A stretch of DNA of 64,000 bases from Plasmopara viticola (taxonomy: Eukaryota > Oomycota > Peronosporomycetes > Peronosporales > Peronosporaceae): contig MBPM02000016.1 of the NCBI GenBank assembly GCA_001695595.3, positions 744,001 through 808,000 of the forward strand, in the 5' to 3' direction. Under the pieces are notes generated by a model. The model was not told where the DNA came from. It did not search any database and worked only from the letters and a program-made list of their open reading frames with translations. The number at the start of each line of letters is the position of its first letter. The stretch's first letter is position 1. Positions 1-11,109 of the stretch are shown here, one piece after another. The position numbers and the translations under genes were made by a program.

Positions 1-916
1 TTCCGGGGCCACTGCATGCATCACACGTGATCAGCAACACACAGACCTAGCCACACAGAGCTTGGTGTACGACAAGAACCGACTCCAATAGGGGGACCCG
101 ACGACCGAATTCGCCTTTTGCGTCTCACTCAGCTTGATCGCTACGCCAAAGTCTGCGAGCTTGACGAGGCCGTCCTTTGTAGTCAAAATGTTGGCTCCTT
201 TCACGTCTCGATGCAGCACACCTTGCTCGTGAAGGTACGCCAAGCCTCTCAGTACTTGCGTAATGTACATGGCCACGAGCGTCTCGGAGAGCGAGCCGAA
301 TTTCTTCATGAATTGCGCCAACGAGCCATTTTCCATGTACTCGAGTACAATGTACAAGTACCCCTGGGTCTTGATTGTATCGTGATACTTGACAATGTTC
401 TCGTGCTTGAGTTTACGGAGCAAACTAATCTCTGTCTAGAAAACACCGTACCCTTTCGTGACTTCTTCTTCCACCCCCAATGTGAGAGTAATTTCTTAAA
501 TAAAATACACACCTCAATAGACAGCAATTCGTCCTTGTCAATGTCCCGCAGCGAGACTTGCTTGATGGCTACAGACCGCCCATTCCGCAGATCCAAGGCC
601 CCGTACACGATACCAAAGCCTCCGCGTCCAATCTCGGCTCCCAGTTGCTGTCAAGACCGTCACAATTATGTAAACTAAGCATCCATAGCATATAATACAC
701 GCTCGAGTCTCAACGCACGTAATGGGGTCCCACAAGCCGCACTGGTTCCTGCTCTGCTTTCTTGCCGCTTCGACTAAGCGCAAGGCCACCGCGTGAGCTA
801 CTTGGACGAGCGGTTACTTGGCTACTGCGTGTGGATGGATTCTCACTGGGTCCACCTCCGCTGGCTGCGGAACTGCCGCTTGGGTGCACGTAGAGATCAC
901 TGCCGGTCATGGGCAT
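1..916 (-). CDS. MAP3K-epsilon/Cdc7-type serine/threonine kinase, 5' part (window-truncated)
   Basis: Four exons on the minus strand: 719-916, 513-647, 84-435 and 1-11 (continuing off the window). The introns are 71, 77 and 72 bp, all GT-AG, and the phases agree. The product starts with a Ser/Gly-rich tail of about 65 residues, followed by a kinase domain. Visible motifs are the glycine loop [10 protein letters not shown], the VAIK lysine, the catalytic [10 protein letters not shown], the DFG of LADFGVAIK, and GSPYWMAPE, which is rebuilt across the last intron. The wording ([31 protein letters not shown]) is typical of plant MAP3K-epsilon, fission-yeast Cdc7 and Dictyostelium SepA kinases of septation/cytokinesis signalling. 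Family assignment is strong. A role in cytokinesis is inferred from the family only. The ATG at 916 is the first in frame. Confidence 0.9.
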
Positions 917-3900
917 CGCATTGTCAAATCGTATAGAAAGAAATAGTGCTGATCTCCTGTTGAGGAATATGGGTCAAAGAAAGAAATAATTCCTTAACGG
1001 AAAATTGACACTTTAGAAATGGATAGATTAAGAAAATGTTGGCAGGGTTCGTGCATGAAAACGGCAGTTTATTAAAAGAAGGTGAAGGTAATGAGTGTGA
1101 GATTTAGACGTTGATTTAGAGAGCAGTGGCAGGACCGACAGATGCGCGCCAATGCATCATGACAGGCAAGCGGGTTGGTCATTGCGTTGCCGACTGCCCT
1201 TAAAACCAGGGCAAGTGTCGGGAGCACAGTCGAGATAAAAAGAAAATATGACAGTGGTTAGGGAGGCCTAGACCGATGATTGCGTGGGCAGTCACTTGGT
1301 GTACGTGATCCATCTTTTTCTTGAAGTACCAAGAGACGACGGTCAAATAAATCCTTCCCGACGTATGAAGGGGGCTCCTCAGCAAAACGTACGAAGAAAA
1401 CAACAGGGAGTCAATGTCCTCTATATAAAATTGTCACGACTACAGGATCCTTTCAAGAATCTCTTCATTTCCCGTGATGGAGACTGAAACTCTACTGTGA
1501 AGAAGGGTAACGGACGAGCGGTGAGTACCTTTCGCCTGAAAAACCATTTACTTAAGTGATAGTATCAACTTTGACATTTATATCGAAAGAATGGAACGAA
1601 TGATCGAGCTGTAGTCATGAAGGTAACAGGTAGACGAGGAGTGAACTTTCATCTTTCTTATGGCATTGGTTAGCGTAAGTGTGCTTAAAGTGCTAGCAGG
1701 ATGCTAGGTAGGCTTTGTGGTGAATATGCATTTGTAAATTCTTAATTTATAGACGATTATTAGGGAGTTTTTACCGTTATTGTTGATGAATGTGCCCATT
1801 CCTCCTGAAAAGAAAGATCTTCCATGAATTATAAAAAGAAAGATTAGGTTTATCTACTTAGTGGTGTAAATGTACGGTGATTAACCTAAACGAGTACAGA
1901 CTGACAAGTGTGATCTAACCATTCTATGGTTTGAAGAAATGCGCATTCGCATGGTGATAAAAGCCCTGTGTCTATAGATTTTCTGGTGCCTTGTAAGGTT
2001 TTGCGGTAGTCTCAACAACTTACCTGATCAGATTCAATTTAAGCGTTTTTGGGTGAATGGGCTACTCGCTTCACTGACCAAAAAGCGTAGTAATGTGATG
2101 AGAGACACGAACTGAGCTTAACTACTTAGCCAGCAATCTACTCTGTTAGCTGGTGACGATCATTGCAACGATGCGATCTGAGATTGCAGACGAGTTACTT
2201 GGTGTAGTATACTTGAGTTTGATCCTAACTGAGTAGCAATTTTGGCAGAGGTGCTATTCTCTCTTAGGGCTCTTTTTTAGTATCTCATCGTACAAACCGG
2301 TATAAGTTCAGAACTTTAGCATTTCGATAGAGACGACTGTTCTCTGAAGTACACTTATGGTGTACGCTTGAACTAGGTCAGAAAGTATTTTTGCCCACAC
2401 AGACACGTATTTGATGAGTGCTTGTCACTCGAAAACGAATCTTTTGCTGACTACACTGCTTATCGGTGAGAAGCACACAGACTCCGTACATTTCTAGAGA
2501 GTCACATCAGCCCGGTGAGATCTTTGACCGTACAACGTAATGCCTCTGATAAATTGCACCTGCTGAAACTAGCAGTCAAGTGGTGAGGAAAGAAAATGCA
2601 GCGCAAGGTACAAAGCTTCATTCACCGCACACTGTAGTCGACTTAATCGTATACGTACCTGGCGCACCGTCTAAAAAAATTTATATGGTGGAAGTCTTAC
2701 GTCTTACGTCCCCTCATATCACGCCCAACCATCTCATAGCTCAAGCCGCCAGATTAATGTTGATAGCTACGCCGACGCGTACACGAGTTGAGCTTCTTGG
2801 CAACTCCTCAACTATCGGAAGACTCGCTTCGTTAGTCGGCAGACTGACCTCACAGGTTTTAAAATTACTCGTTCTACTACGGTGTTGCGCATGCCTGGGT
2901 CTTTCGGCGACTCGAAAATTTACTTTGAGTCTCACGAAGACGAAGAGGTAAGGACAAAGCTTAAAATATGAAGTAAGAGTGTAGTTAAACACAGAACCCC
3001 CCACGACGCTACATCTGCTGATCGACAAAGTGCTAGGAAGAGCTCCGTCGACAAAAGCGATAAGAGAAATCTAATTAAGAAAGCCTTTTTCTGCTTTTTA
3101 TAGCTCCTGTAATCGTTTAAGCCTTGCTTCATCTAATGATACATCATTTACCATCCCTTCGTTGATGCATGGGTTAAAACAAATCAAGACTAAGGCGTCC
3201 CGAGCAAATGTGAAAGCCCCAGCATACTCGTTTGCAAATTGTCAGAACATAAGTATTGCGACAGAGCCGGGATGGACCTTAATCAGCTTAGGGCAATACT
3301 TATCAGAAGCTGACGGATACGCAAATCCTAGGAGGGACCCATTACCCTGATAAAGACGATGGCAAGTGTGTATTCGCGAAGACTCTGTTGCTATCGATAA
3401 AGAAGTATGGATCACTTTTCACAGCTTTGAGACACTTTCTTGTTTGTCTTAATCTAGCGGCTAAGCGCACTACTTTTCCGAAGCTGTACCGACATCTGGA
3501 ACCCTTTGTAGGAGCGCCAACAACAAAGGTCGAGCCAACAATCGAGTCTGTGACCTGATCAAGCTGAATGGTTCAAGATTTACGTATTCTTCGGTCAATT
3601 TTAAATTTGCACACATCTTAGCGACCGTTCTCTAAGTAAATTTATTTTGGGAAATGACGTAGATGCAGCTACGACTACAGCCACCACAATTAGATTCATA
3701 CAACGGATCGTCACCGCCCTCCAAATACAAATCAGCGACCTCAGTATCGAATGAATGGCCTTCAAGAGCCTTTCGCAAATGCAGCTTGCCATTTCTTGTA
3801 CAGCAATGCAGCATCGTCGTACAAATGAAAGCACACGTACACAAATCATCGATCGACCGCAATCTAAAGATTGAAACGATTTTCAAACAAACAGATAGAA

Positions 3901-6013
3901 CGGCCACGACAAAAGGTAAGCGTAGCCCCGACTCGAGTGACTAGAAGACCAGATTTCGAGATACAGCTTGTGACCGCGTAACTTGAAGAGCACGATCTGC
4001 ATGATCCGAAAAAATCCGTCACACAAAAGATTGCAGTGACGGCTACGACCTCGATGGTTGTTGCGCAAGCGATCGTCTCCCGTAAATCAATGTCGTTTAA
4101 GACCAAGGTAATTATCAAGCTTAAAGGTGTAACAGTAAGGTATTGATCGAGTTAGTAGGTGGAAGACTTAAGACCACCTACCTTCAAAGTCAGGTACCTG
4201 GTACGTAAAATCTTTTCGGCTCTTAATCGACTACTTGCCATGCCGCGTGAATAGACTCCTAAGGGCAGCAGCGTGTATTTCAAGTAAAAAAAGAATGTGT
4301 TTTCGCCAGATTATTCTAGTATCAAGAAAGGGATCATACAAATTGCCGTAAAACACTTCACTGCCTTAGCGTAAGGTCTTATTATGCATAAAGATAAGAA
4401 ATCAAAATCAACGTTGATAAAATTATTCAGCTGTGAGACACTCGTAATCCAACCAGGCACTTCGCTTTGTTTGAGCTCCCAGATGCTTTCATGTGGGAGA
4501 CGTTGCTCAAGGCAAGACAAACCAAGGGGCCCCGTGACCGGTGTTGGTTTGCTATCAAGGCGCAGCTTCTGCCTGTGACTCTCGTTTGGGACGAATGAGC
4601 ATTTCGTCGGACCTTTCGGAAAAGGAGCTATTGATAAACGCAGTCAAAACAGCAGATTTGCTCGACAGCTAATAAGTCTATCAAGACTAGACACGAGTCG
4701 GCGAGCCGACAAGTGAAACAAGGAGCTTGCCTGTTCACAGCATTTTGGATGGGCGATCCTTGGTGTGGCCTTGTCCCTCTTGAAGAGCAAGATCAAAAGC
4801 TTGACGTTCCGGGGATTGGCTGGGAAGCTTCAGCATCTCGACAGTACGAAAAAATTATTATGACATGGACAAGTATGACTCGATCCTGCTTAAGAAAAGG
4901 ACAAGCCGTGGATCAACTAGTGGAGCATGACCACAAGTACTAAACACTTAACCTTGCGCAGCAAGGCTTTGGTGATTCATGTTTCCTCATCTATTGTGCG
5001 TTCGTATTACAGAAGATACGGGGCTCTTACACACCAAAACAGCTATGAGAAGTATCGGGGAGTATCCCGAGGTTTGTATGACTTCGTCTTTAATGCCATC
5101 GCTAGCACCGGGAGAGTAACATAGCATAAGTGACGAAAATTCTCTAGCGGGTAGCATAGATTCGCAAGACAAAGTGAGTAACACAATTCAGCCGGTAATA
5201 GCATAGCGCCACCAGCTGCAAGTAACGACTTTTTGCACGTGAATGATGTCGCCTCGAAAGGAACGCAATTTTACAGGCGAGTAGCATTGCACTACTTGCC
5301 ACAGACAACAATGCTACACAAGCGGGTAATATGCGTCCGCGAGACACAAGAAGAAACACAATTTCAAGATGTACCACTAAAAGTGCGTAATATAGCTTCG
5401 CTGTGAAAAAATTGGGATATTTAAATTTCACGTACGAACCCGTAATACCTTGTTTCCGGAGACGACTTATTGCTCAACTGGTCGTTGTGTCACGACAAGT
5501 ACGCTCCAATTGAAGATACTGTCAGTGTGGTCGGTTGAATCCACCGTATAGTGAAACAGGCTGCCTGCTTGCCCAGAGTGGTGCAGCTGCGATTGTTATC
5601 GAAGCGTCACCCAATCGACTCTTGCATATCATGGTGAGGCCAAAATACTGGTACGACTGACAAAATCATTCGTCATTAAAGTTTTCAACCCTGATTGTGT
5701 CGACTAACTTGTAAGTTGATCCACGTGAATGGATATCGACAAGTACATCGAGTTTATCCGGCTTGTATTAAAAGCGGAAGTGACTTTTCACAGTGTCACA
5801 TCCAGCTGGGACAAGTCGGATATATTCATAAATGCTCAATATCAAAAGAAATATATTAACTTTAGATCTGGGGTTGTTCATATTCTATATAGATTATAAA
5901 TATTTTATCGGTCGGAGTATATATAGTAAAATTTAAAAGTATATGCTCCACAATTGGCTTAAGTGCATGTGTAAATTCATTAGCGCGTACTTCACAGCAA
6001 ATTTCCCTTCGCC
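917..6013. other. Gene desert, no supported gene
   Basis: About 5 kb with only short, unmatched open frames in all six frames. It is AT-rich with no long coding-like stretch. The 5' regulatory region of the kinase gene must lie at its left edge. Nothing else could be supported by eye. It probably consists of decayed repeats. Confidence 0.6.
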
Positions 6014-6193
6014 ATGAGCGAAGTAGCTCCCTTCGGCAGCTTCAAGCTGTCTGAATTAAAGCAAGAAGACTCACTTACGGCCGTTTCCATTCAGCAACAA
6101 TATTGCACAGCCGATGTCATGGTCGAAGGCTTCGTTTTCGACGTAAATAGCTTCATGTCGCTTAGTGAAGCCAAATTGCGGTTTCGATGGTAA
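6014..6193 (+). other. Short unidentified 59-codon ORF, possible gene fragment
   Basis: An ATG-started open frame with balanced composition, ending at TAA 6191-6193. It overlaps the antisense gypsy reverse-transcriptase relic by only about 30 bp. Its tail (SEAKLR, encoded at 6164-6180) is identical over 17 nt to the end of the BRCA1-like gene at 36768-36784. It is not recognised as a known protein. It may be a chance ORF or the remains of a duplicated exon. Confidence 0.2.
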
Positions 6194-7220
6194 TTTTCTT
6201 TAGTCTACCAAACGTTTCGTAGTGTTGGCTATCCCAGCACCACTTGAGATATCTTTGCGGTAAATCGGGCAGAGGCGTTGCAAGAGCCGCATAGCCAGTA
6301 TAGTACTTTGCAAGTACCAATATATCATCACTTAACCTTTGCAAACGTGGGGGAGGTCAAGCTGGGACGTCTTTTAATTTGCTTAAGTGTGGCCGATCCC
6401 CGCGGCTGCTTACAAAGAAGCCGAGGACCTTGTCGCAAAGGCAAATTTGTTGATGTAAGTATATAAACTATTGGTTCCGTCTAGAACTCTTGCCTCGATA
6501 GAAAGTCATTCACTTTTCGCTAAGTTTTGGCTCTATTTCGTTTTGCGTCTTTGCACGGTACCTTTTCTAGCAAACCTATACCAACCGCAGCTGCCGCGGA
6601 ATTGTATCACCCACGTATCTATACGATACAGAAGTGGGTGTGTACTTGCCCAAGCTTCGGTTTAACCGAGTCGCTATCCTGATGAATGGGAAATATGATG
6701 CATCAACGATAGATTGAACGGCCGGCACCTAACGTCTTTTGCTATTTTTGCTACGGCATGCCCAACTTCACATTATGTTTGGCCTTCTTGAGGCCAAGAG
6801 GTGACTTTGTGCTTTCGAAATACTTTAATTTTACAGCCGCGTTTGTTTAAACCTTAAAAGCATTGGGGGCCGTTCCATCAGCCAGTCGAGCCGAAACTGA
6901 CTTATCATCGCTGCTCTGAGTTAACCGAGCAATTTTTTTTGATTGACTGCAAACATATGCCGGCGCAAATTTTCTTAACGCTCCAGAGTCTATCAATGCT
7001 CGAATTGGGATTTTATACTCTTGTATACTTGCGTGTGCAATAAGCAGTCCATCGCTACTTAGTTTCTCCCCGAGAGCTGTGAATCTAGCATTATGGACGT
7101 GAGTTTAGCCAGGTATCCTGGAAGCCCGTGGACGAGATGAACGTCCACTGCGCCCCTCCTCGGCATAGGTGACCTTGCTTACCGCAGCTTGAGCAGCGAC
7201 GTTGCTTTACTTTGCATAGC
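6160..7220 (-). mobile_element. Ty3/gypsy retrotransposon relic A (zinc knuckle, protease, RT fragments)
   Basis: Degraded gag-pol on the minus strand, in the normal order. A zinc-knuckle-like CSSCGKQGHLC lies at about 7165-7200. A retroviral-type aspartic protease motif, ALIDSGALRKFAPAY, lies at about 6955-7005, with the typical lead-in DGLLIAHASIQ before it. The end of reverse transcriptase lies at about 6180-6470: a VLGFF-SSRG stretch, then LAKYYTGYAALATPLPDL and KWCWDSQHYETFGRLKK, matching the RT-RNase H connection of gypsy elements. Frames are broken by stops and shifts. The protease-to-RT spacing is about 0.7 kb, half that of relic B, so there is probably an internal deletion. No LTRs were recognised. 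Confidence 0.8.
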
Positions 7221-8980
7221 TTACGTGAATAGGAACTGGATGTGAGTCATCCAAAAATATTACTTGGACAGCTAAACGTCACATCTGATCGGCTTATAAG
7301 ACAAATGTCTTGCTCCAGCCGTAGTTCTTATAAGCATCACTGGTAGCAGTCTAGGCCATCATTTTTGAGAAAAGATAACAGTGCTTCGAGTGCACACGTG
7401 CTTTATGTGCATTTTAACCCACCTCAACCTTCCAGCATTGTTACTTGGTCCTAGAAGTGGATTGCTTATAATTGTAAGTCCTTCGTGTCCCCTGAGTGCA
7501 ACAGTGTTTAACAATTGTCTGAAAAGCCTTAACACTAGACTTTTCTCAAAGTACCAGCCTAGATCCTTAATGCTTTCAGCCTTTCCGGGGCAGCCCAATC
7601 TCGCAACAATTGCGTAACTAGAAAGTGTACTCTTTTGTAGGTACCGCTCTACATTTTCGTCAGTGATGACTATCATTTATTACCACAAACCATTCGAGCA
7701 CCACGACGCTCGTTGAACCATATTTTGCGATGATAAGGGTATCTCTGGTTAGAGTAGCGCTGTATTTGATCAAGTTTTAAAACCTAGGCTTGTTTTTACG
7801 CTGGACGTGCTAAGTCAGACGTAGGCACCAGACGAAGGGATGCTGTGAGCTGTAGTGTTGAAAATGGCATCTTTTTGCCTTGAAGTGTTGTTTTCCATTG
7901 ATTTTATTATTTTATCTGAATGCAACCTATTTTTATAAGAGAAAATGGAAAAAATATACATTTTATCAAATTATGGAAAAACATATTAAAATGGAAACAA
8001 TCTACCTTGAATCACAACTTTTCAAAATGAAAAGAACTTACCTGCGAAGTAAAAAAAAGAGTATACCTAACTCACTCAAATTATATACTTTCATGCTGCG
8101 CATTACTGATGCATCGACGCTTGTTGTGTCTCACTTGACCACAGCTGCTTTTTTGGCGCGTCAACTTTTAGCATAGCATGCTGTGATTCGATTCGCTTTT
8201 TTTTGGGATTGACATTTTCTTTTGAACGAGTTTGATAAAAGATGCTCACTCTTTACCAGTTCACTATTTGTCATAAATGGTTTCACTTGAAGTGCTTCAT
8301 CATAGGCAAGTAGATACGTTTTGATTGACCACGAATCCTGAAAAAACAATATTGCATGTGACAGCTGATTTGAAAACTTGAGTGCTGCTATAAGGTGTCG
8401 ACATAGAGCATTCATAATCCTTCAAACAACCGCATGTGCAGGTACCACTGGTACTGTTTACTTCAACAGCATACTACACTGACTTGTTGGTTCCAAATCG
8501 AACCGACACAACAAACGATGTACATGAACTTGCTCATAATCGAATTGTTTCCTTGTACATCTTTAACATTGAAGTGATGCAACTGGCAGCATAAGATGTG
8601 ACCACACCCCATTGTTTGGTCGGTCCAGCAAATAAGAGCCATTTCGCACCGACATAGACTTTAATTGCCATCACACAATCCAAGATCGGCATTTCTTGTA
8701 TGTTTTTCAGTGCGTTATTCAGGAAAGTGACGTTATTGGATGTAATGTATATGGAGCAAACCTTGCATATAACCAATTGCTGCCCGCAGATTGTTTGCGG
8801 TAAAATTACTATTCAAGGGTAGAATTTCTTTACTTTTCTTTTCTTACATGTATATTTTTGCCATTGTTGCAATTGCTACGTATACCTTCTTGCTTTTTCG
8901 TAATTTTTGTTCTGGAAGAGTATTTTTTCCATATAATTTGAAAAGAGGTCTATTTTTTCCTTTGTATGATTTGAAATTAC
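7221..8980. other. Gene desert
   Basis: No supported gene. The region 7359-7676 (minus) lies where the gag of relic A would be and has a 105-codon open frame, but it has no recognisable gag motif. The stretch 7890-8100 is very AT-rich. Confidence 0.5.
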
Positions 8981-9327
8981 ATGTATTAACTTTTTCGGAA
9001 AAGGTTGGGGTGACGCCTACCTTCCAAGCGCGGGGGCTAAATGCTCGCGCGCTTCGGGCAGGTGCTCTCGGGCATCTGCAGGTCTCTAACGAGTCTCACC
9101 CTCGACGCGACGGTCTCCAGCACCAGGGCGCCACCTGGGCTCTTACCAAGTCAGAACTACACAAAATAATGGAAGACCCTCACGACCTCGGTGCTGGCTG
9201 CACTGCCCGCCGAACGAGACCCGACGTATGCGGACACCACTCTATGCCGTGGACTAGCCATAGAGCCTAGCACGTGCATAACTTGGCAACGCGATAACGT
9301 AATACAATACAATACAATGTATTAACT
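8981..9327 (+). mobile_element. SINE-like element, copy 1, with target-site duplication
   Basis: An element of about 325 bp (8992-9316), GC-richer than its surroundings, flanked by an 11-bp direct repeat ATGTATTAACT at 8981-8991 and 9317-9327. It has the same sequence as the reverse complements of 44876-45198 and 58009-58334. The 3' end is a short tandem tail of AATAC units rather than poly(A). No LTR, terminal inverted repeat or long ORF is present. Long target-site duplications plus a simple-repeat tail are what LINE-mobilised SINEs leave. I could not identify confident pol III A/B boxes. The copy ends 45 bp past the PAN-CAP stop codon, in antisense orientation to that gene. Confidence 0.75.
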
Positions 9328-9372
9328 CTTCACAGTTGCGGTACAAATATCATCACGAACACAGCACTTTAA

Positions 9373-10452
9373 TTACATTTTGGCGCCAAAGTTTTGCGTC
9401 CAATACGTCTGATATTCGCTACAGGAAGTGGTGGAGACCAGGGCAAATCCAACGTCCGTGACATCGTTCTTCAAGATATTCTCCCTATGACCCGGAGAGT
9501 TCCACCATGACGTCATCACGTCCTCCACGCTAGCTTGACCTGCTGCAACGTTCTCGGCAACTACGGACCAGTCGTAGCCCGCAGCTTTGACACGGTCCGA
9601 GGATTTCGATCCGTCGGAACCATCGTGCGACATTGCACATCGCGAAGCCTGATCTTTAGAGTGGCCGTAAGCAGCCGCCGTGAGCTGCGAGTCGATAGTC
9701 AACGCGGCAAGGCCGCTCTGAGCGCGATAGGAATTGAGAGACGCCAACATTTTATCCGACTCGGCGCTCGTAAGTCCATTGTCAGACGACGTAGGACCAG
9801 ACGTTTCCTTAGGAGGTGCGCCTTTCGAAGCTGGCGACGTAGAGCCAGACGATTCTGGAAAAAATGAGGGTTTGGAAGCTGGCATTTCAATAGTTTGCAC
9901 CGTTGGGGTAGACGGCGTCGTGACAGGCGAATCGATCTGCAGTGCTTTCTTTTGATTCCCAAAGTTTGACAAAGACGACGTGGAGGTCCAAACAAGACCT
10001 GAACCAGGAACGACTTGGCCACTTTCAAACGCATTTTTGGTCATCGTTTGCAGCGCATTGAGGTCGTAGCTCTGCTTGCCACTTTGTTCGAATCGAAAAG
10101 ATGTCTTTTTGGTGTGGGTCTTTTTCATCGGAACCGAGTTTGAAAGGGAGAAGCGGTCAATGACGTACCCACAATTTGAGCCTGGAAAGTTTGAGGTAGT
10201 GGCCGTCTTGCCATTCTTGAGCCAACACGTGCCGCCGTCGTAGTGGGTCCAGGTCCAATGCGTGCAATCTGACGCGTCGACGCACTGATCACCGCAGTCA
10301 GACGCGTCGCCGCGAGAAGCGGTCGTGTCGCTGCCGGTAAAATCGCAATCGTCTTGCCACATGACGAGGTTTTGACGGCCGGGCTGGAATGCTGCGGAAC
10401 TCCTCACTAATACCATGACGGCAGATAGCACACATGCGTGATGATAAAACAT
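9373..10452 (-). CDS. Secreted PAN/apple plus CAP (SCP/PR-1-like) protein
   Basis: Start taken at ATG 10452, where a clear signal peptide begins (MFYHHACVLSAVMVLVRSSA, then AFQ). An upstream in-frame ATG at 10503 would add 17 residues before it. The mature protein has an N-terminal cysteine-rich PAN/apple-like domain (THWTWTHYDGGTCWLKNG core), a Ser/Thr/Pro-rich linker of about 110 residues, and a C-terminal CAP domain. CAP cavity residues are visible in HSKDQA, AENVAAGQ and WWNSPGHRENIL. The layout resembles PAN-CAP proteins of oomycetes, which are extracellular, carbohydrate- or sterol-linked and often effector candidates. The function here is inferred. It is the tandem paralogue of the gene at 11110-11958 and has a much longer linker. 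Confidence 0.9.
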   Translation of the reverse strand: MFYHHACVLSAVMVLVRSSAAFQPGRQNLVMWQDDCDFTGSDTTASRGDASDCGDQCVDASDCTHWTWTHYDGGTCWLKNGKTATTSNFPGSNCGYVIDRFSLSNSVPMKKTHTKKTSFRFEQSGKQSYDLNALQTMTKNAFESGQVVPGSGLVWTSTSSLSNFGNQKKALQIDSPVTTPSTPTVQTIEMPASKPSFFPESSGSTSPASKGAPPKETSGPTSSDNGLTSAESDKMLASLNSYRAQSGLAALTIDSQLTAAAYGHSKDQASRCAMSHDGSDGSKSSDRVKAAGYDWSVVAENVAAGQASVEDVMTSWWNSPGHRENILKNDVTDVGFALVSTTSCSEYQTYWTQNFGAKM

Positions 10453-11109
10453 GGTAGCAGTGCTCGACAAAAGTGACAGGGACAACGGGCACTCCAAGCT
10501 CAAAATTGTTGCACTCTAGCGTTGCAAATGAGTTTAGCAAAGACTGGTACTTACGTTGTCGTAGGGGCTGCCACTCTTGAAGTAGAAAAGTGCCGACTTT
10601 TACGTGTGTACGCGGTGTCTCGTACCTACACATTAAGGATGGAAAGGCGTGGTCGAAACAATCGGCTACCGAGTTGAAAATGGAGCTGAATGCCTCGATG
10701 AGGGTGTTTGTATGTGATCGATCAAAGGAGAGAACCGCGTGCACGGCTCTCTAGCAGTCTTACACGTCGGCTCAGCGACGACATTTGCCACTTTTGCGTC
10801 GTCTCTTGCGTTTGAAGTAAGGAGTTTGTGACTCAATGAGACTGGCCGTGATCAATTAAATAGTGACTTGAACCAGCTGTTGAGAACATTACGTCTGTTC
10901 GTCATTGCGGGGTAGAGCACGAGTTGGCAAATAGTGGCAACAAACACCTACCCTTTCTTCCAGTACACACAACCTAGCCTAGTGTGGATAAAACACGCGA
11001 CCTAAAGTTTAAAGATTATTTACTACTCTTTACGTGGAACCCTAGTTAGAGCTTATCTGCATAGAAAACTGCCTGAACCCGCGAAAGGTAACTCGAGCGA
11101 CCAGTGGCA
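10453..11109. other. Intergenic region between tandem PAN-CAP genes
   Basis: About 650 bp holding the 3' flank of the right-hand CAP gene and the promoter of the left-hand one. No gene was recognised. The minus-strand 148-codon open frame across 10298-10744 is a shadow of the CAP gene in another frame. Confidence 0.5.

Noticed and set aside
8791..9270. 159-codon plus-strand open frame
   Set aside because: Its right half is the SINE-like element, and its left half is AT-rich with no domain. The frame crosses the insertion border by chance.
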